Shown here: in pieces, positions 49,138-62,221 of the stretch
Position numbering within the stretch: position 1 is the stretch's first letter
Layout of the letters: every line of letters begins with the position of its first letter
Assembly (NCBI GenBank): GCA_016748015.1
Contig: JAAOMT010000661.1
Location: 62,001-126,000 of the forward strand
Source of the DNA: Geosiphon pyriformis
Taxonomy: Eukaryota; Glomeromycota; Glomeromycetes; Archaeosporales; Geosiphonaceae
Direction: 5' to 3'
Length of the DNA: 64,000 nt
Program-made: the position numbers and the translations under genes
Notes under the pieces: model-generated
Databases searched by the model: none
What the model was told of the DNA's origin: nothing
Seen by the model: only the letters and a program-made list of their open reading frames with translations

Positions 49138-50721
49138 ATGAAAATGTCACAATTTTCTTTGTCAACAATGTTAAACACAACGTCGGAGTCAACTAATGAT
49201 AATAGTAAAAATAATAACAAATCTTTAGCATCGAATAAAAATTCGTTGGATTCTACCTCGTGTTCTTCTAATATAAAGGCCCCTACTTTTGAAATAATAT
49301 CTACTGATAAACTTATAAGTTTATATGAACAAAAAAGGGGAACTTCTTACTTCATTCCAGAAGGATTCGAACCGGTTTTGATTCCAACCAATCCAAATAC
49401 AAATAATAATAATAACAATAATAATCCTAATCCTAATCCTAATCCTAATCCTAATCATCAACATCATCATGCCAACTTGAATAATTCTCCACTTTTTGTA
49501 CAGCCAACAGCAGCTAACCTTATGTTACTAAATGGTAGTACAAAGAAATCAAATGGTCGACGCAGCACTAGCCTAAAGAGTAGCCAGCAACAATTGCTTT
49601 TACAACAACAACATCAACAACTACTCCTTCAATATCAACATCAACAATTTCAATTTCAACAACAACTGCTACGTCAACATCCTCATTTTCACCATCCATA
49701 TCATCGATCACTACCTGCGACCGTTGTAAATTCGGATGTAAAGTTTCCTTCTTTAGTGCTAACTCAAGCTAAGGGAACGACTTCGCGGGGCGGTTCAATC
49801 CCTAAAGCTCAAAAGCCAAAGAAGCCACCGAGACCACCAAATGCATTCATATTGTACCGAAGATCAAAACAACATCAAATCGTTGCTGCCAACGAAGGAA
49901 TTTCAAATAATGACGTTTCAAAGCAAGTAGGAGAAATGTGGCATAAAGCGAGTAGCGAAGAAAAATTACATTACCAACAATTAGCGGACGCTGCAAAATT
50001 GGATCATACGAAAAAATATCCAGAGTACAAATATCGACCTAGACGACCTCACGAGAAACGGAGACGAACCAAGAGACCTTCTAATGCCTCATCAACTTCT
50101 AATCTTGCAAAAGAAGCCACGAAAACAATGGCAGAAGCAACAACGACAACAACAAAAAATTCGTCTAAAAAAGCTGAAAACAATTCTTCGGAAATACAAA
50201 CTTTTTATAATGATGATTGTAAAGTTATTGAATCACAACGTCGTGATTCACTAGAAACAGTCTGTAGTAGTATCGAAGAAAGTACAGCATTTGACTATTC
50301 TTACGACGAAAATTTATCTCGACGTGGTTCAGTCGCTTCGTCCACCACTGAAAATGAAATATCAAATCATCCTTCAATAGTATATAATTATACTACTGCC
50401 ACATCATCCTCCCCCCTCACCATATCTCCAACCTTAGAACACACAGAGGTCGCACTTTCTCCCGTGAATAGCACTATTAATGATTCTCACCATCAAGTTT
50501 GTTACGAACCAACATTTAGTCAATACGCGTTATGTTCAATGTTGGAAGGTGTTTCACCAGATGGTTCTGATCCTGAATTAATTCCATTTGATTTCCTTGA
50601 TATGGGTTCATTTAATCCTCAAAATTCAACTGCCTCCGAAGCAGCTTACTCTACCAGTGAATCCCTTGATTATCTACTAGGATCTTTTGATTTGTCAACG
50701 TTAATCTCATCTAACGAGTAA
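49138..50721 (+). CDS. HMG-box transcription factor of the Ste11/MAT-HMG/Rox1-like class
   Basis: Intronless, 527 aa, start at the ATG of MKMSQF at 49138. The N-terminal half is low complexity: Ser/Asn-rich, an Asn run followed by Asn-Pro repeats (about residues 83-107), then a Gln/His-rich region (about 145-195). The HMG box spans about residues 232-303. It opens RPPNAFILYRR, then GISNNDVSKQVGEMWHKASS, and ends PEYKYRPRRPHEKRRR, with a basic tail likely to be a nuclear localisation signal. This is the canonical sequence-specific fungal HMG box shared by mating-type HMG proteins and by Ste11/Prf1/Rox1 regulators. The C-terminus is Ser/Thr-rich and then acidic (about 480-527), a plausible activation region. 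It is better conserved than the HMG box at 3.3 kb. A specific mating role is inference. Ends with a clear TAA; no near neighbours. Confidence 0.93.
   Translation: MKMSQFSLSTMLNTTSESTNDNSKNNNKSLASNKNSLDSTSCSSNIKAPTFEIISTDKLISLYEQKRGTSYFIPEGFEPVLIPTNPNTNNNNNNNNPNPNPNPNPNHQHHHANLNNSPLFVQPTAANLMLLNGSTKKSNGRRSTSLKSSQQQLLLQQQHQQLLLQYQHQQFQFQQQLLRQHPHFHHPYHRSLPATVVNSDVKFPSLVLTQAKGTTSRGGSIPKAQKPKKPPRPPNAFILYRRSKQHQIVAANEGISNNDVSKQVGEMWHKASSEEKLHYQQLADAAKLDHTKKYPEYKYRPRRPHEKRRRTKRPSNASSTSNLAKEATKTMAEATTTTTKNSSKKAENNSSEIQTFYNDDCKVIESQRRDSLETVCSSIEESTAFDYSYDENLSRRGSVASSTTENEISNHPSIVYNYTTATSSSPLTISPTLEHTEVALSPVNSTINDSHHQVCYEPTFSQYALCSMLEGVSPDGSDPELIPFDFLDMGSFNPQNSTASEAAYSTSESLDYLLGSFDLSTLISSNE
49423..49452 (+). 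repeat. (AATCCT)5 hexanucleotide repeat encoding Asn-Pro
   Basis: Five perfect in-frame units inside the second HMG-box gene, followed by AATCAT. Length changes would keep the frame. Confidence 0.95.
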
Positions 50722-51417
50722 CCAATTTCTTAGCAACCTTTTCCAAGATGATATGGATTTCAAATAAAGAATTTTTTGAAAGTAAATCAAACCTATTCCC
50801 AAATTTCATTTCCCTTCCATGCAACCTTAATTTTTTTTTTCGCTCTTACTCGTGCAGTTGAGATTCTACCTATATTATATTCGACCTCAGTAAAATTTGG
50901 CTTATATCCCAATAACCATATTCTACTGTACAAATAAAGGACATTTCAATGCCATTAATTCGAATTCTGAATGCCTCTTCCCTTTTTCCAAATACACTTT
51001 CGCTTTCTTGTCTATTTTTTTAAATACCTACCCATCCCCTTCTCTTTTCAACATAATTATTTGCATTCGATTCTTGCTATTTCATAGTATGCATGTGGAT
51101 ATACCTTTTTCATATTTTAATTTTTTGTTATTAATCGAGCCTAATTTGCCTTATTTACTTTGTATTCAACCGCAGTGTGCTGAATATTGTATTTTTTTTA
51201 ATTATTTTGGCATTTTTACACTGGTTATCAAGTTTTCTACATTTAATAACCGATTTTAATCGTTTTTTACTTTTTTTTTCTATTATTCATTCATGTTTCT
51301 TCTAATGAAATCGAACTCTTTCTGTAAATACCAAACTTGTAGTTTTAAAAAAAACATCAAGAAAAATCAAATCGTTTATGACTTCAAATCCTATATAGGT
51401 TTCTTTTTCTAGTAAAT

Positions 51418-51440
51418 TCTTCTTCTTCTTCTTCTTCTTC
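51418..51440. repeat. (TTC)n microsatellite
   Basis: Seven to eight trinucleotide units. Confidence 0.85.
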
Positions 51441-52073
51441 ATTGTGATTCCCTTTTTTAACGTCGATAGCTTCGGCTGTATTAGCACTTCTCATTTGAAG
51501 CAGCAATTCTTTGTGAATATCATGAATATCATGAATATGTGGAAATTTTCCAAATTCTTCTTCAATTCAATGCGGTTATTAACCGCTCAACGAAAATACA
51601 CAAACAAATGTTTGGTCAACTGAAATTGAATGATAAAATGGTATTTGAATTTTTTAATGCAAAAGTCTTGTGTATTTCCTATAACCACGTCGAAATTGCG
51701 GTTGTAAAATATCTGGGGAAGGAAATTATATTATACGACTTTTGGCTGAGAGCTAAATCATGAAAGTTTTCATCAATCAGTTTACTCAATTAGTAGTAAT
51801 TTAATTTGGACCTGAATGGGCTCATCTGCATAGCAAACAAGATTTAAAAACAAGCTTAACCTTTTACCGAATAAACATGAGACCAAAAAAACAAGGTGCA
51901 ACTCAAACTGTATGACCCATTGATGGCTTTTTTTGTAACATAGGGATGGGTTGCAATTTGGATATATGATCTGTGTGTGCATAATAATGAATTGCTTGGA
52001 AAAATAGGTTTCCTTTAAAAGATTTTTAATTGGAGAATTTCCCTAAAGACATCCTTTTTTTTTTTTTTTTTTG

Positions 52074-52234
52074 NNNNNNNNNNNNNNNNNNNNNNNNNNN
52101 NNNNNNNNNNNNNNNNNNNNNNNNNNNNNNNNNNNNNNNNNNNNNNNNNNNNNNNNNNNNNNNNNNNNNNNNNNNNNNNNNNNNNNNNNNNNNNNNNNNN
52201 NNNNNNNNNNNNNNNNNNNNNNNNNNNNNNNNNN
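52074..52234. other. Assembly gap, 161 N
   Basis: Run of Ns preceded by a T18 tract and followed by an A-rich then G6 stretch. The homopolymers probably caused the break. Any open frame drawn across it is meaningless. Confidence 1.
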
Positions 52235-52724
52235 AAATCAAAAAAGGGGGGCGATAGAAAAAAATTTTTCTTAAAGCTGACAGATTTCTTTTTATAAATT
52301 TTGTTCTTGGGTACTCATGTATGTAAATTTTTTGTGATTGGGTATGGCGAAAATGGTTTAAACTTCTGATCAAAACAAAGTTCAAACTTTAAAAAAAAAA
52401 TTAAGCTTATGAAACTATATATTTCTTTATATATAACTTTTTTAAAACTTTCAAATAATCTAGGATTTTATTATTTAGGAAATTTATTCTATGCTAGACT
52501 ATTATTTTGTTTTCACATGTTTTCAACTAATAATATTTTGTTAGACTAATAATGTAAAATTTATTGTTTTTTTTTTTTTTTAAAAAGATTTCTTTGTATT
52601 TAATATATCACTTGTTTTTCATAATATATGTTCTAAACAACTTTGGTCGTAAAAAAAAAATAATCACCAGATTTTGGGGGAAAATTTAGTAGAAAACTTT
52701 CTCATGGCTTGTTTCTTTTTGGTT

Positions 52725-52755
52725 GATAGATAGATAAATAAATAAATAAATAAAT
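52725..52755. repeat. (GATA)n/(AATA)n compound microsatellite
   Basis: Three GATA units pass into five AATA units. Confidence 0.85.
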
Positions 52756-53490
52756 TAAGAATTAATGATTGGCAAAACTTATAGTTAAATTACTACCACT
52801 ATCTTTATTCGGCATGGATAGGTAATAATCCTCCAATAACAAAAGAATTCTTTGATCCAAACACCTATGCATAATGGCCTTCCTTTTCTATCCTATATAT
52901 ATATATGAATTCCAAAATCCTATTTTTTTAACATCGATCCCAGCATGCAATGGCGATTAAATTTTTATAATGAAATTTATTTCGCAATCACTTTTTTGTG
53001 CAATTTACGTTTAATATCAACCATGAAATGGTTCGACGTTTTAATTTGCTACCCTTTTGATGCCTATGAGTGAATATATTTCGAAACACTGGAACTATAT
53101 GTAGTTTAACTTGGAATTTTACTACAGCAACTTAAAGTTCACATTAGGAAACTATTTTTGGGAATTCTATAAAAAAAAAAGTCTTGTATCACATATTTTT
53201 AATTTCTATCAAAACAATTAAAAAATTTTACAATATTAAGAATTAGCAAAATTTTTAATCTTAGATGATCTTTAATTAAGAGTCATCTGAATGTTAAAAT
53301 ACTTTTTTTAATGATAGATTAATATTTTACTTCTTGGGATTACGATTTATGGGAAACAATTAAGTTAAGATTTGAGTTAAAATTTAAAAAATGTAAACGA
53401 GTTTTTAAGCAAATCAAAATCATGTCGAGATTATCTAAATGAAAAGGTTACCTTTAATTTCCAATATCCTGCAGTGATTGGAAAACAGCA

Positions 53491-53507
53491 TAATAATTAA
53501 TAATAAT

Positions 53508-53563
<56 letters not shown>

Positions 53564-53567
53564 TAAT
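53491..53567. repeat. (TAA)n microsatellite
   Basis: About 24 units with two TAATTAA interruptions near its left end. Confidence 0.9.
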
Positions 53568-54126
53568 CTTTATAGCGATGTTTGAGTCTGTTAATATTTA
53601 GTGTTTTGTTGAACAAATTGATTAATTTTTGACTATTACTAGCCCATTAAAGAAAGAAACATAGTTAATTTGAATTTTTACATTACGCCAAAGATTGTTG
53701 AACAAAGGTAACTTTAAATGATTGAATACTTAAATATCAAATTCAAATTTAAATACAAGTTAGTATTACTGACTTAACTTGACCTAGCAATTACTTGAAA
53801 TTTCTTTGGAAAATAATCACAATGAACTATAAGGATTAGCTGATTAATTGAATACTTAATTCCTTTAATAATAATGATTGCTTTTCCCGCTGTAAATCGT
53901 TAAAGGTTTGAGCCTTCAAAAGTTTTCTTAACAAATTTGATAAAACTTAATTTTCTGTTTTTATTATTTTACGAAATTATTAATTAAGCAGTAAAAACTA
54001 AAAGTTTCTTAGATTGATGTTTCCATTAAAAGAACATTCTAAAACATTTGGGATGCGTTATTAAAAAAGGCAATTAGACATTTTTAGCTTGGTAAGATGG
54101 AAAACTTTTTCATGCATAAGGATCTT

Positions 54127-54127
<1 letters not shown>

Positions 54128-54162
<35 letters not shown>
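54128..54162. repeat. A35 homopolymer
   Basis: Thirty-five consecutive As. It could be the A-tail of a decayed retroelement, but no element body is recognised next to it. Confidence 0.9.
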
Positions 54163-54166
<4 letters not shown>

Positions 54167-54932
54167 AAAGTTTCCCCCATCAAAGGAAAAAACTTTTTTT
54201 TAAAATACAAATTTGAACTCCTGAGAAGGTGGAAATGATTTTCTAACAATGGTCTGTATGTCCCACGAATACTTCTAAACTTGAGGATTGTCCCACCATA
54301 CTAAAGTTTGATGACCCGAGATTTGTCAAACGTTGGATAAATTGTGATTTTTTTTTTCCAAATTAATAAATCGAGATCTATATAAAATAAAGGGGCTTGG
54401 TTGTAAAGGAACGGCTAAAAGATTTTTTAGACCATATTTTTCCATGTTATAATCAAATAGTTAACTAATATTATTGAGAAACTAAAGGAATTCTCATTAA
54501 AAAATTTTTTGATATCAAGACATTTATTTGTTTGCTTATCATAGTTACTTAAAGCTTATGGAATTTCATAGAGAGGGAAACCTTTTGATACGTGGAATAA
54601 TTAAAGATTTTTTATTAATATCAAAAATGCTCACACTGTATCTTGTATTTATTTTTTGATGGCTGACTTTTGTGCCAAATGCCAAAATGATGTTACCCAT
54701 TGAGGGAGATATAATTCGACTTTTCATACATTTGTGTTACGAAAATATAGTTTAGTAAGACTCAAATATTGTGAAATATTTATTTAAGTCAATTAGATAA
54801 TTAACTTGTTTATTACGGGTTTTTCAAGAAAAATATCAAATAAATTTTTGTCACCCTTCCCAAAATAGTTATATGATGAGGTTGTGAAAATTTTTTTCAA
54901 AACAATTTGACTATTTTTCCTCACGTTTATGT

Positions 54933-54936
<4 letters not shown>

Positions 54937-54963
<27 letters not shown>
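54937..54963. repeat. (ATT)n microsatellite
   Basis: About nine trinucleotide units. Confidence 0.85.
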
Positions 54964-57900
54964 CAATAAATATTGACTGACTAAACGAGTTCTCGGCGCA
55001 ATTTAAACTTTTTCGTTGTTATAAAATTTACTTCAACTTTGAAGATACATGTAACGTTGTCAAAAGTCACGCATAGGTTTTCAAGATCGGGAATTTTTTT
55101 TACACTTGAACTCTTAAATATATAACTATTTTTATTCATTTTTTGGATGGTACTTGTGAAATAATTCCTCAAATGCTACTATGATATACCTTTATTATCC
55201 TTCACAAAAGATTTTTAATATAGTATCTAATTTAAGAATACTTTTTTTGTAACAGCCATCTGAGGGTCTTTTCCTAAAATATGAATAATGAAGTACTAAA
55301 AAATGATAGATCAATTAAATTAGATTTTCCTCTGTCTTTGCTTTTAAAATTCAGGAAAATTTTATTTATGCTAGTAAACCTAATTTGACATTTAAACAAA
55401 TTGTCCAGCTTTACTTCATTTGTTTCCTCAATAAATAGAGAAAATATTGAGAATTAGTTAAATTATAGAGTATTTACCGGTTTCAGATTCCCAATTAAGC
55501 ATATCTAAACAAACCAGTATAATCAGGCGGTTAAATTTTCACTTATCAGCCGTAATCAAGGTTTTGAATATTCCAAAACAAACAAGGGAATAAAAGCTAA
55601 AAAAAGGAATTAGCAAAAGGATTAGGTAAGAAGATGTGAAGTTTATAATTCATAATTGGTCCAAAAAAGTTAATTTCATTCTAGGGTTCAATCATGCAGA
55701 ACTTTATTTTTTTAAGGTGACTTAAATTTTTGTTAAAATAAGTTTTAAAACATATTTTTAATATTAAGATTCAATTAAAAAAAGTAAAGATTTGCTCTTA
55801 GAATACGATAAAATTCTAAAGTAAATTTTAATATCCCGAGTTTTTCTTATTTTCGATGTGACTTTTTACAAAAATGACTTCTAATGTTACGTTGCTGTGG
55901 CCTTTCAATATCACACATTATGATTGACGAGCTTGGCTATAAATTTCCTAAAAATTTTAGGGGTTTTTTTTTAGTGCAGGATTATATCATGTAAAAGAGA
56001 CTGAGTCCCAGAAATTTCTTACTTTTACTTTGGAAAGTGACTTAAACCTTTTCAAGTACTCGAAATTATTGAGTGCTGTAATACCATTTTTTATCAAAAT
56101 TACAATATATAATTAAAATTATGCATTCGTAAATAAATGCCTATAATTCAAAAATTCCCTAATTTTTTTGTTTTTAATTTTGTGCTAGGCTAAACAAACT
56201 ATTTTAAAGTTTAATTGGAGTAATTAAAAGCAATCAAAAATCTAGAATACTTTTTATTTTTTATCAAAAAACACAATCTTTCCAAAAATATATATATTTG
56301 TGAATTGCATTAGCCATTATTTTTAGTTTTAGGTTATGTTAGACGAACTGATAATCACCCTTTAAAAGTTTAATCTAAATTAAAAAGCTCGAGCTAAAAA
56401 CGAAAATACTTATACTAATATCAAAAGGATGTTAACTATTATAAAATTAATAAGCCTCTAACGCTTACTTGATACACGGGAGAAACTTAAAACTCAATTT
56501 CACACCAAATGTGGGACATCACTCAAAACACTTGCTTTCTTTCTTTGACTATCAAAAGAAATTGAAATCAAAATTTGACTAATATCCGAAAAAGACTACA
56601 AATTAAATTTGTAGGGAAAATCTAAAACAAAACTCGCAGCTCTCTTTTCTAAATGAATTATAATTGAATCCTCATGCCATGCTGTTAAACCTTGAGTTCA
56701 AAAAAGAAAATTTTAAAACGCGATCGTGCCACACTTTTTAAAAAATCCATGTTCCAGCCCCTAGCCTCAACTACAGACCGAAAGGTCAAGAAACAAATGA
56801 AATAAATGCAATTTTGTGTGCCATATGCACAATCAAGAAGGTCTTTTCACTAAAAAAAGATTCAAAGTGAAAATAAGTTTCAGTATTGTTTTTTGCAAAC
56901 TTCTTTTCATTATCCGATGAAGAAGCAAATTCAAAATGAATGATGAACAATAAAAAAATCAAGTAACAGACTAATTTCTATTGTTTCTTTTCAAGATTGG
57001 AAAAAATGATGAATTACCTTAACGGGATAATGATAAAATGATTTTGTATTACTTTTGGCTTTTCCTTTTATGGAACAATCTTTACGTGCTTTTGGTAACA
57101 CATTAATTGAACTTTTAAGTGCTGATCTTATAATTTCAGAAAAAAAATTATTTTAATATTATTCTGTAATAAATAAATAAATATTGTTAATTTTAATGAA
57201 AAATATTTCAAAGAAGAATCTTTTGTTAAAAAATTATCAAACCTTAAAAATTTTTTATTTAATGGACCTTAAATTTTAACAATAATTAGTAAAAACACCT
57301 AGTTATTTAAAACTAACAAAATCAAGAAAAAAAATCTTTTATTTTAGTAAAAATTTATTTTTATTTTTGAAATTAATTATGTTATATTAGTAAACAAATA
57401 AGAAGTTTGTCAAGAAATTTGTCATTAATTTACACGTTCTTATAATTTAACAGGATATTATGGTAATAAATTAATTTATTTTATCCAATAAATAATTTTT
57501 AAATAAAAAATAAAAAATTGTAAAATAAAATTTATTTTTAAAATATTTAAAAACTGGTACTTGATTAATTTATTTTTAAAAATTTAGATTATATTTCTTT
57601 ATTTCCTTTATCAATTTTTTTTTGATTAAAAATTTTTCATTGATCCCAAAAATTTTTTTTACCAGAATAAAATATTGTTTTATAGGTAATTTTTGACAAA
57701 ACAACCACTGATTATTAAGTTTAATATTCAGTTGATTAACCTTTTACAATTATGTTTTTCTCAAAGAAAAGCTTTTCTTGTATAGATATTTCATATTGAA
57801 ATGTTACTAGTTATGCCAAAAAGGTTTTTCTAATCTTACAATATTAGGAATTAAACAATTTGAAAAATTAGTTGTCTACAAAATATAATTCAAGTAACTT

Positions 57901-58101
57901 TCTGATATCAGATATCAGATCAAACAGATTAATGATTTAAGATGTGAGTATCTTATTGACGAAATCGTGTGATTAATATTTTTCCTGTAAAGATGGCCAT
58001 TGTCGCCGACCGCACGTTTAGTCTAACATTGGATCTCGGAAAATGAAATAGCTTAATTGGTTGAATTTGTAAATTTTAGGTTCTTATCATAATCATATTA
58101 T

Positions 58102-58131
58102 TGTTATTTATTATTATTATTATTATTTTTC

Positions 58132-58168
<37 letters not shown>

Positions 58169-58206
58169 GTTGTTGTTGTTGTTGTTGTTGTTGTCGTTGT
58201 CGTTGT

Positions 58207-58240
<34 letters not shown>

Positions 58241-58249
58241 GTTGTTGTG
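58102..58249. repeat. Compound (TTA)n-(TTG)n microsatellite
   Basis: A TTA tract (about 58102-58127) is followed by roughly 39 TTG units with three GTC variants and one single-base slip. On the minus strand it gives a false Asn/Thr open frame. Confidence 0.95.
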
Positions 58250-61200
58250 GTGATAGTTGAAGAAAAATCTCACACTATTTAGATAAATCAGATGAACATA
58301 ATAAAAAGGGTATCATTTCTGTTTTAAATCTACAAATTTGATCTATGAAAGGAAAACGGATGCAGCCTTCCCTGAATTGATATTTCCGATTCATGTTTCC
58401 TGGTATCAATGATACATTTATTTGATTTATATGTGTATTTATATGTCATTTTCGATTTTTAATCTTATGTGGTAATTCAACTTAACATAAATCGAAATCT
58501 TTTAAGGAAAATTACCCTTTAACGTGGATTAATTTTTTTCTTTGTAATTCTGAGCATAGATACATGCAAATCTTTTATTATCTTGGATGTTTGATTGACT
58601 ACCTCCAAATTTTAAAAAACAAAGTTCCTTGAAAAATATACCTTTATAAACAATCTCTGAATAAGGATTAGTTTTTATTCTTTTAAGCATGGCCTACCTA
58701 ATAAATATCCCAAAATATTCAGCATTCCCAATTAAACTAACTCGATCCTTAATTTCTAAATAGCCTCCTAATTTCCTGAAATCATAAACAAAAATTTCAT
58801 TCTGGATTTACGATTTGAATATGAAAAAAATAATTAACCCTCACACCCTGAATGATGAACTCTCCAAAAAATTTGGTAAGTCGCATTGATCTCCTTAATT
58901 AAAATTTATGAATAATGATTCAAGAGCGCAATAATTAAATTAATTAAAAAAAACTGCATGACGCAAAAATTAAAATACCAAAGTTGGATAACAACAATGT
59001 GGCTACTTGATTGAATAGTCTGTCAAAATATTTAAGTAGATTTTCCCGGAGGAATCTTGAAGTTCATCATGGATAAAAAAAAAGAGAAGGGGTAATTAAC
59101 AATCTTTTCTTCTTTCTTAGATTAGTTTAAAAAAATAAATATCAGTCAAGCTAACTAATAAAACAAAGTCAAAATTTTGAATAAATTTCGCTTGGTTAAA
59201 TTTAGAATATCACATTATTCTGATCGTTACTGTTTGGCAAGAAAAGAATTTTAAATTCGAATTCTCGAATCTTAATCTTACAATCAATGCGCGTTTTAAT
59301 TATGAAAGTTTAAAAATGATTCAACTTAAAATTCTTGTGAATCGTTTTTTATCAAATTTAATTTAAAAAAAAAACTTCAAGAGCTTAGGAAATGATAACA
59401 TAATCCAAACATTCCTGACCGAATTTCCCATTGGAAATTTACAAAACAAACATATCAATTCCAAAACAAATCTATAAATAGTAAATACTGTAAAATGATT
59501 TTAAAATTTTAAAAGTTGTGAGGTTTTTTATGATTTGCAATCTCTTGATGTCAAAGGTTCATAGTTTTGAAACGTGGCCGTTCGAATTTAGATTTTCTTT
59601 GGGCGGGATAAAATTTCAAGGCAAATAATCTTCGATATCACTTTTTTTTTTTTTTTTCAAGATAGAAATAATCACGCGGTGAATCATATATGCTGATCTT
59701 TGTGGTCGATCTGAAAGGGATCAAATTGGATTGATATATTAGATAAATATTTTTATTACACAAAAAAGCAGGGCAAAATTAATTAGATCATGATGATTTT
59801 TATTAGAAAAACCCAGATTTAATGAATTATTAAAAGTATATTCCAAACAAATTACAAATTACACATATAATTTTTAAAAATAAGTATGATTTAAATACAA
59901 AATGATTTATTTAAAAAATTATTTTTATAACTCTTAATTAAAAATAATAAAATCTTGTTGTTAATAAAACTTTAATTTTAAAAATCACATTTAGCATCAT
60001 AAAAATTCTGAATTTTATTATCAGACAATTTTCTATTCTATTCTTTAAAGAAATAAACAATTTTACTTGACTAATTTTATATATTGTAAATTTAAACAAT
60101 TAATTAATTAGTTGTTTATTTATTTTAAAATTTTTTTTTTAATAAATACACAAAGATGTACTAAGCACAAACTTTTCGTAATATCAAACAGTCAAATATT
60201 GTTTGTACAAAAAATTTTATTAATCTTAATTCGCAAAAACGGTCTCATATTTTTTTGTTCATTTTCGGAATAAGCTTCTAATGTTTTGATTATAAATCTA
60301 TAAAACCCATAAACCATAGAAATGGAGTTTTTAGCCTTACCAATTTAACTAATGAGTTCGAATTTTTCAATCCATTGATAAGAACTTAAAACGAGCTTCG
60401 TTGAAAAGATTATTAGTTCTTTCCTTCATATCTATTAAAAATTTGATGATGGAAACATTTTAAAGAATTTTTATTAAACCACCAAATAATTAAGATACCC
60501 CCAGTATATCGGTAAATTAGTTCATGATTAATTTTTTTTTTGAAAAGACATAAAAAATTTTGTTGTTTTAAACCTTCAGAAATCTTACGATTTCGCTACA
60601 CAACTGACGATTGATTCGGCTTCATCGGATAATTATCTCCAATTTATAAAAATAAATGCCGTAATTAGCATTGAATTATTCCTTTTCTTGTTGAATCATT
60701 AGTAGGTTCAAACATGAGGAGATTTGTGAATGGCCGTCTCAAAGATCTTAATTGATAATTCATTTCGATAACGTTGTTTTTAAAGGAATTTCTTTTTTTT
60801 TTGGCTATTTTTAATTAGTGAATTTAGGTTAATAGCTTAGGGATTTATTTGAAACGCAGATTTCATCAAGCTTCAATATTTCTTTATCTTAAGATATTCA
60901 CTAAACTAATTTTAGAAATCTGCAGTTTCAAGATCCAATTTATCCTCGGAATAAAAAAAGGAAACTTCAAAAGAAATTGAGTTGGATATTCAAAGATCGC
61001 CCAACGAATCTGATGGTAGAATTCTCTGGAGGAATTTGGTAAATTAAAAATAAGTAATGATTAATTTCTTGGACATTTTTTTGGAAGGTTTATTTATCTC
61101 GAACGCAGAAATAATAAAGAAAAATATTTGTTAACATTAATTACCAGGAGAATGTTCTGTTGGCCCTTAGAGAGGATCTTATGATTCGTTTATTTCATTA

Positions 61201-62179
61201 ACCAACTGTTGATCCTAAAAGACATTTGACATGTAGAGTAAACCCTCTCTTGCTTCATACTTTATCAGATCTTTTTTAGAGAATTGATCTTGGATTTTTG
61301 AGCATCAAGTTTTTTTTGTTTATCTTGCATTTCCTTCACCATGAAATATTTACAAGTGATAAAAACTGATATTTTTTTTAATTATATAATTGATTACATG
61401 ATTTGCAAGAAAATCTTGCCGATTTTTCGGGTTAAATTGCAACTAATTTTATTAATTTAAAAATATTTTGTATAATGTCTTGAAGCTTTTAAAAATGTTC
61501 AATTAGCGATCGGTAAAATTTGAAATTCTTTGTTAATTTGGGGTTTTCTCAAACTTGATGTACACGTAAGATAGGAAAGTACTGAAATATTGGCAACAAG
61601 AATGTAGCATATTTTTATGTAACAAGAATTTCGGACAAAAATATTAATAGCAATATTTGTATTTAATTCAGCCAAAAATTCAACACAACATAAAACAAGT
61701 AAGTCATAATTTTTGATGATTAAAATTTAGTTAAAAAAATTAGGAGAAATTAATTATTTTAGAATTGTGCTCGCCAGAAAATTTGACCGAAAAGGAACTA
61801 CAAAGTTTAATTGTATATATTAAATATAGATAAACATGTGATCAAAGAATTTAAAGAACTTAAGACTTTGCAAACTTAATTGCCAAGGGTAAAAAATGAT
61901 CATTTAATATTAATGTAAAAACTTTTCGTACAACAATTGGTCTAAATAAAAAAAACCATAACACAAGATAAAATTTCTTTATTGACATTCAGAATTGATT
62001 TCCATTTCAAGTTTCGGCCATGTTTTAGTAAGAATGAAATTTTTTAATAATGAGCAAAATAATTGAAGTGTAGATGCATGTTCTTTGAACCAGGAAATCT
62101 TTTTGACTTACAAGGGTTATTGATGCAATAAGACATTTATTTCCGAAAAGTGAATATCTTAAAAGAATGCAGCAACCAT

Positions 62180-62221
62180 TACTTTTAAAAGTGTAATACT
62201 TTTAATTCATGCATGTGAATT
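62180..62221. repeat. Adjacent imperfect palindromes
   Basis: TTACTTTTAAAAGTGTAA (62180-62197) is an imperfect palindrome. AATTCATGCATGTGAATT (62204-62221) has perfect 6-bp outer arms. They may form hairpins or bind a dimeric factor; chance is equally likely. Confidence 0.3.

Noticed and set aside
49423-49452. (AATCCT)n as interstitial telomere repeat
   Set aside because: The permuted unit CCTAAT is not the telomeric CCCTAA, and it is in-frame coding for Asn-Pro.
51539-51763. 74-codon plus-strand open frame after the HMG gene
   Set aside because: No recognisable motif, no splice-linked partner exon seen; kept as non-coding.
52026-52385. Open frames running through the N gap
   Set aside because: They consist mostly of unknown residues across the assembly gap.
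58076-58273. Asn/Thr-repeat open frame on the minus strand
   Set aside because: Produced by the compound (TTA)n-(TTG)n microsatellite.
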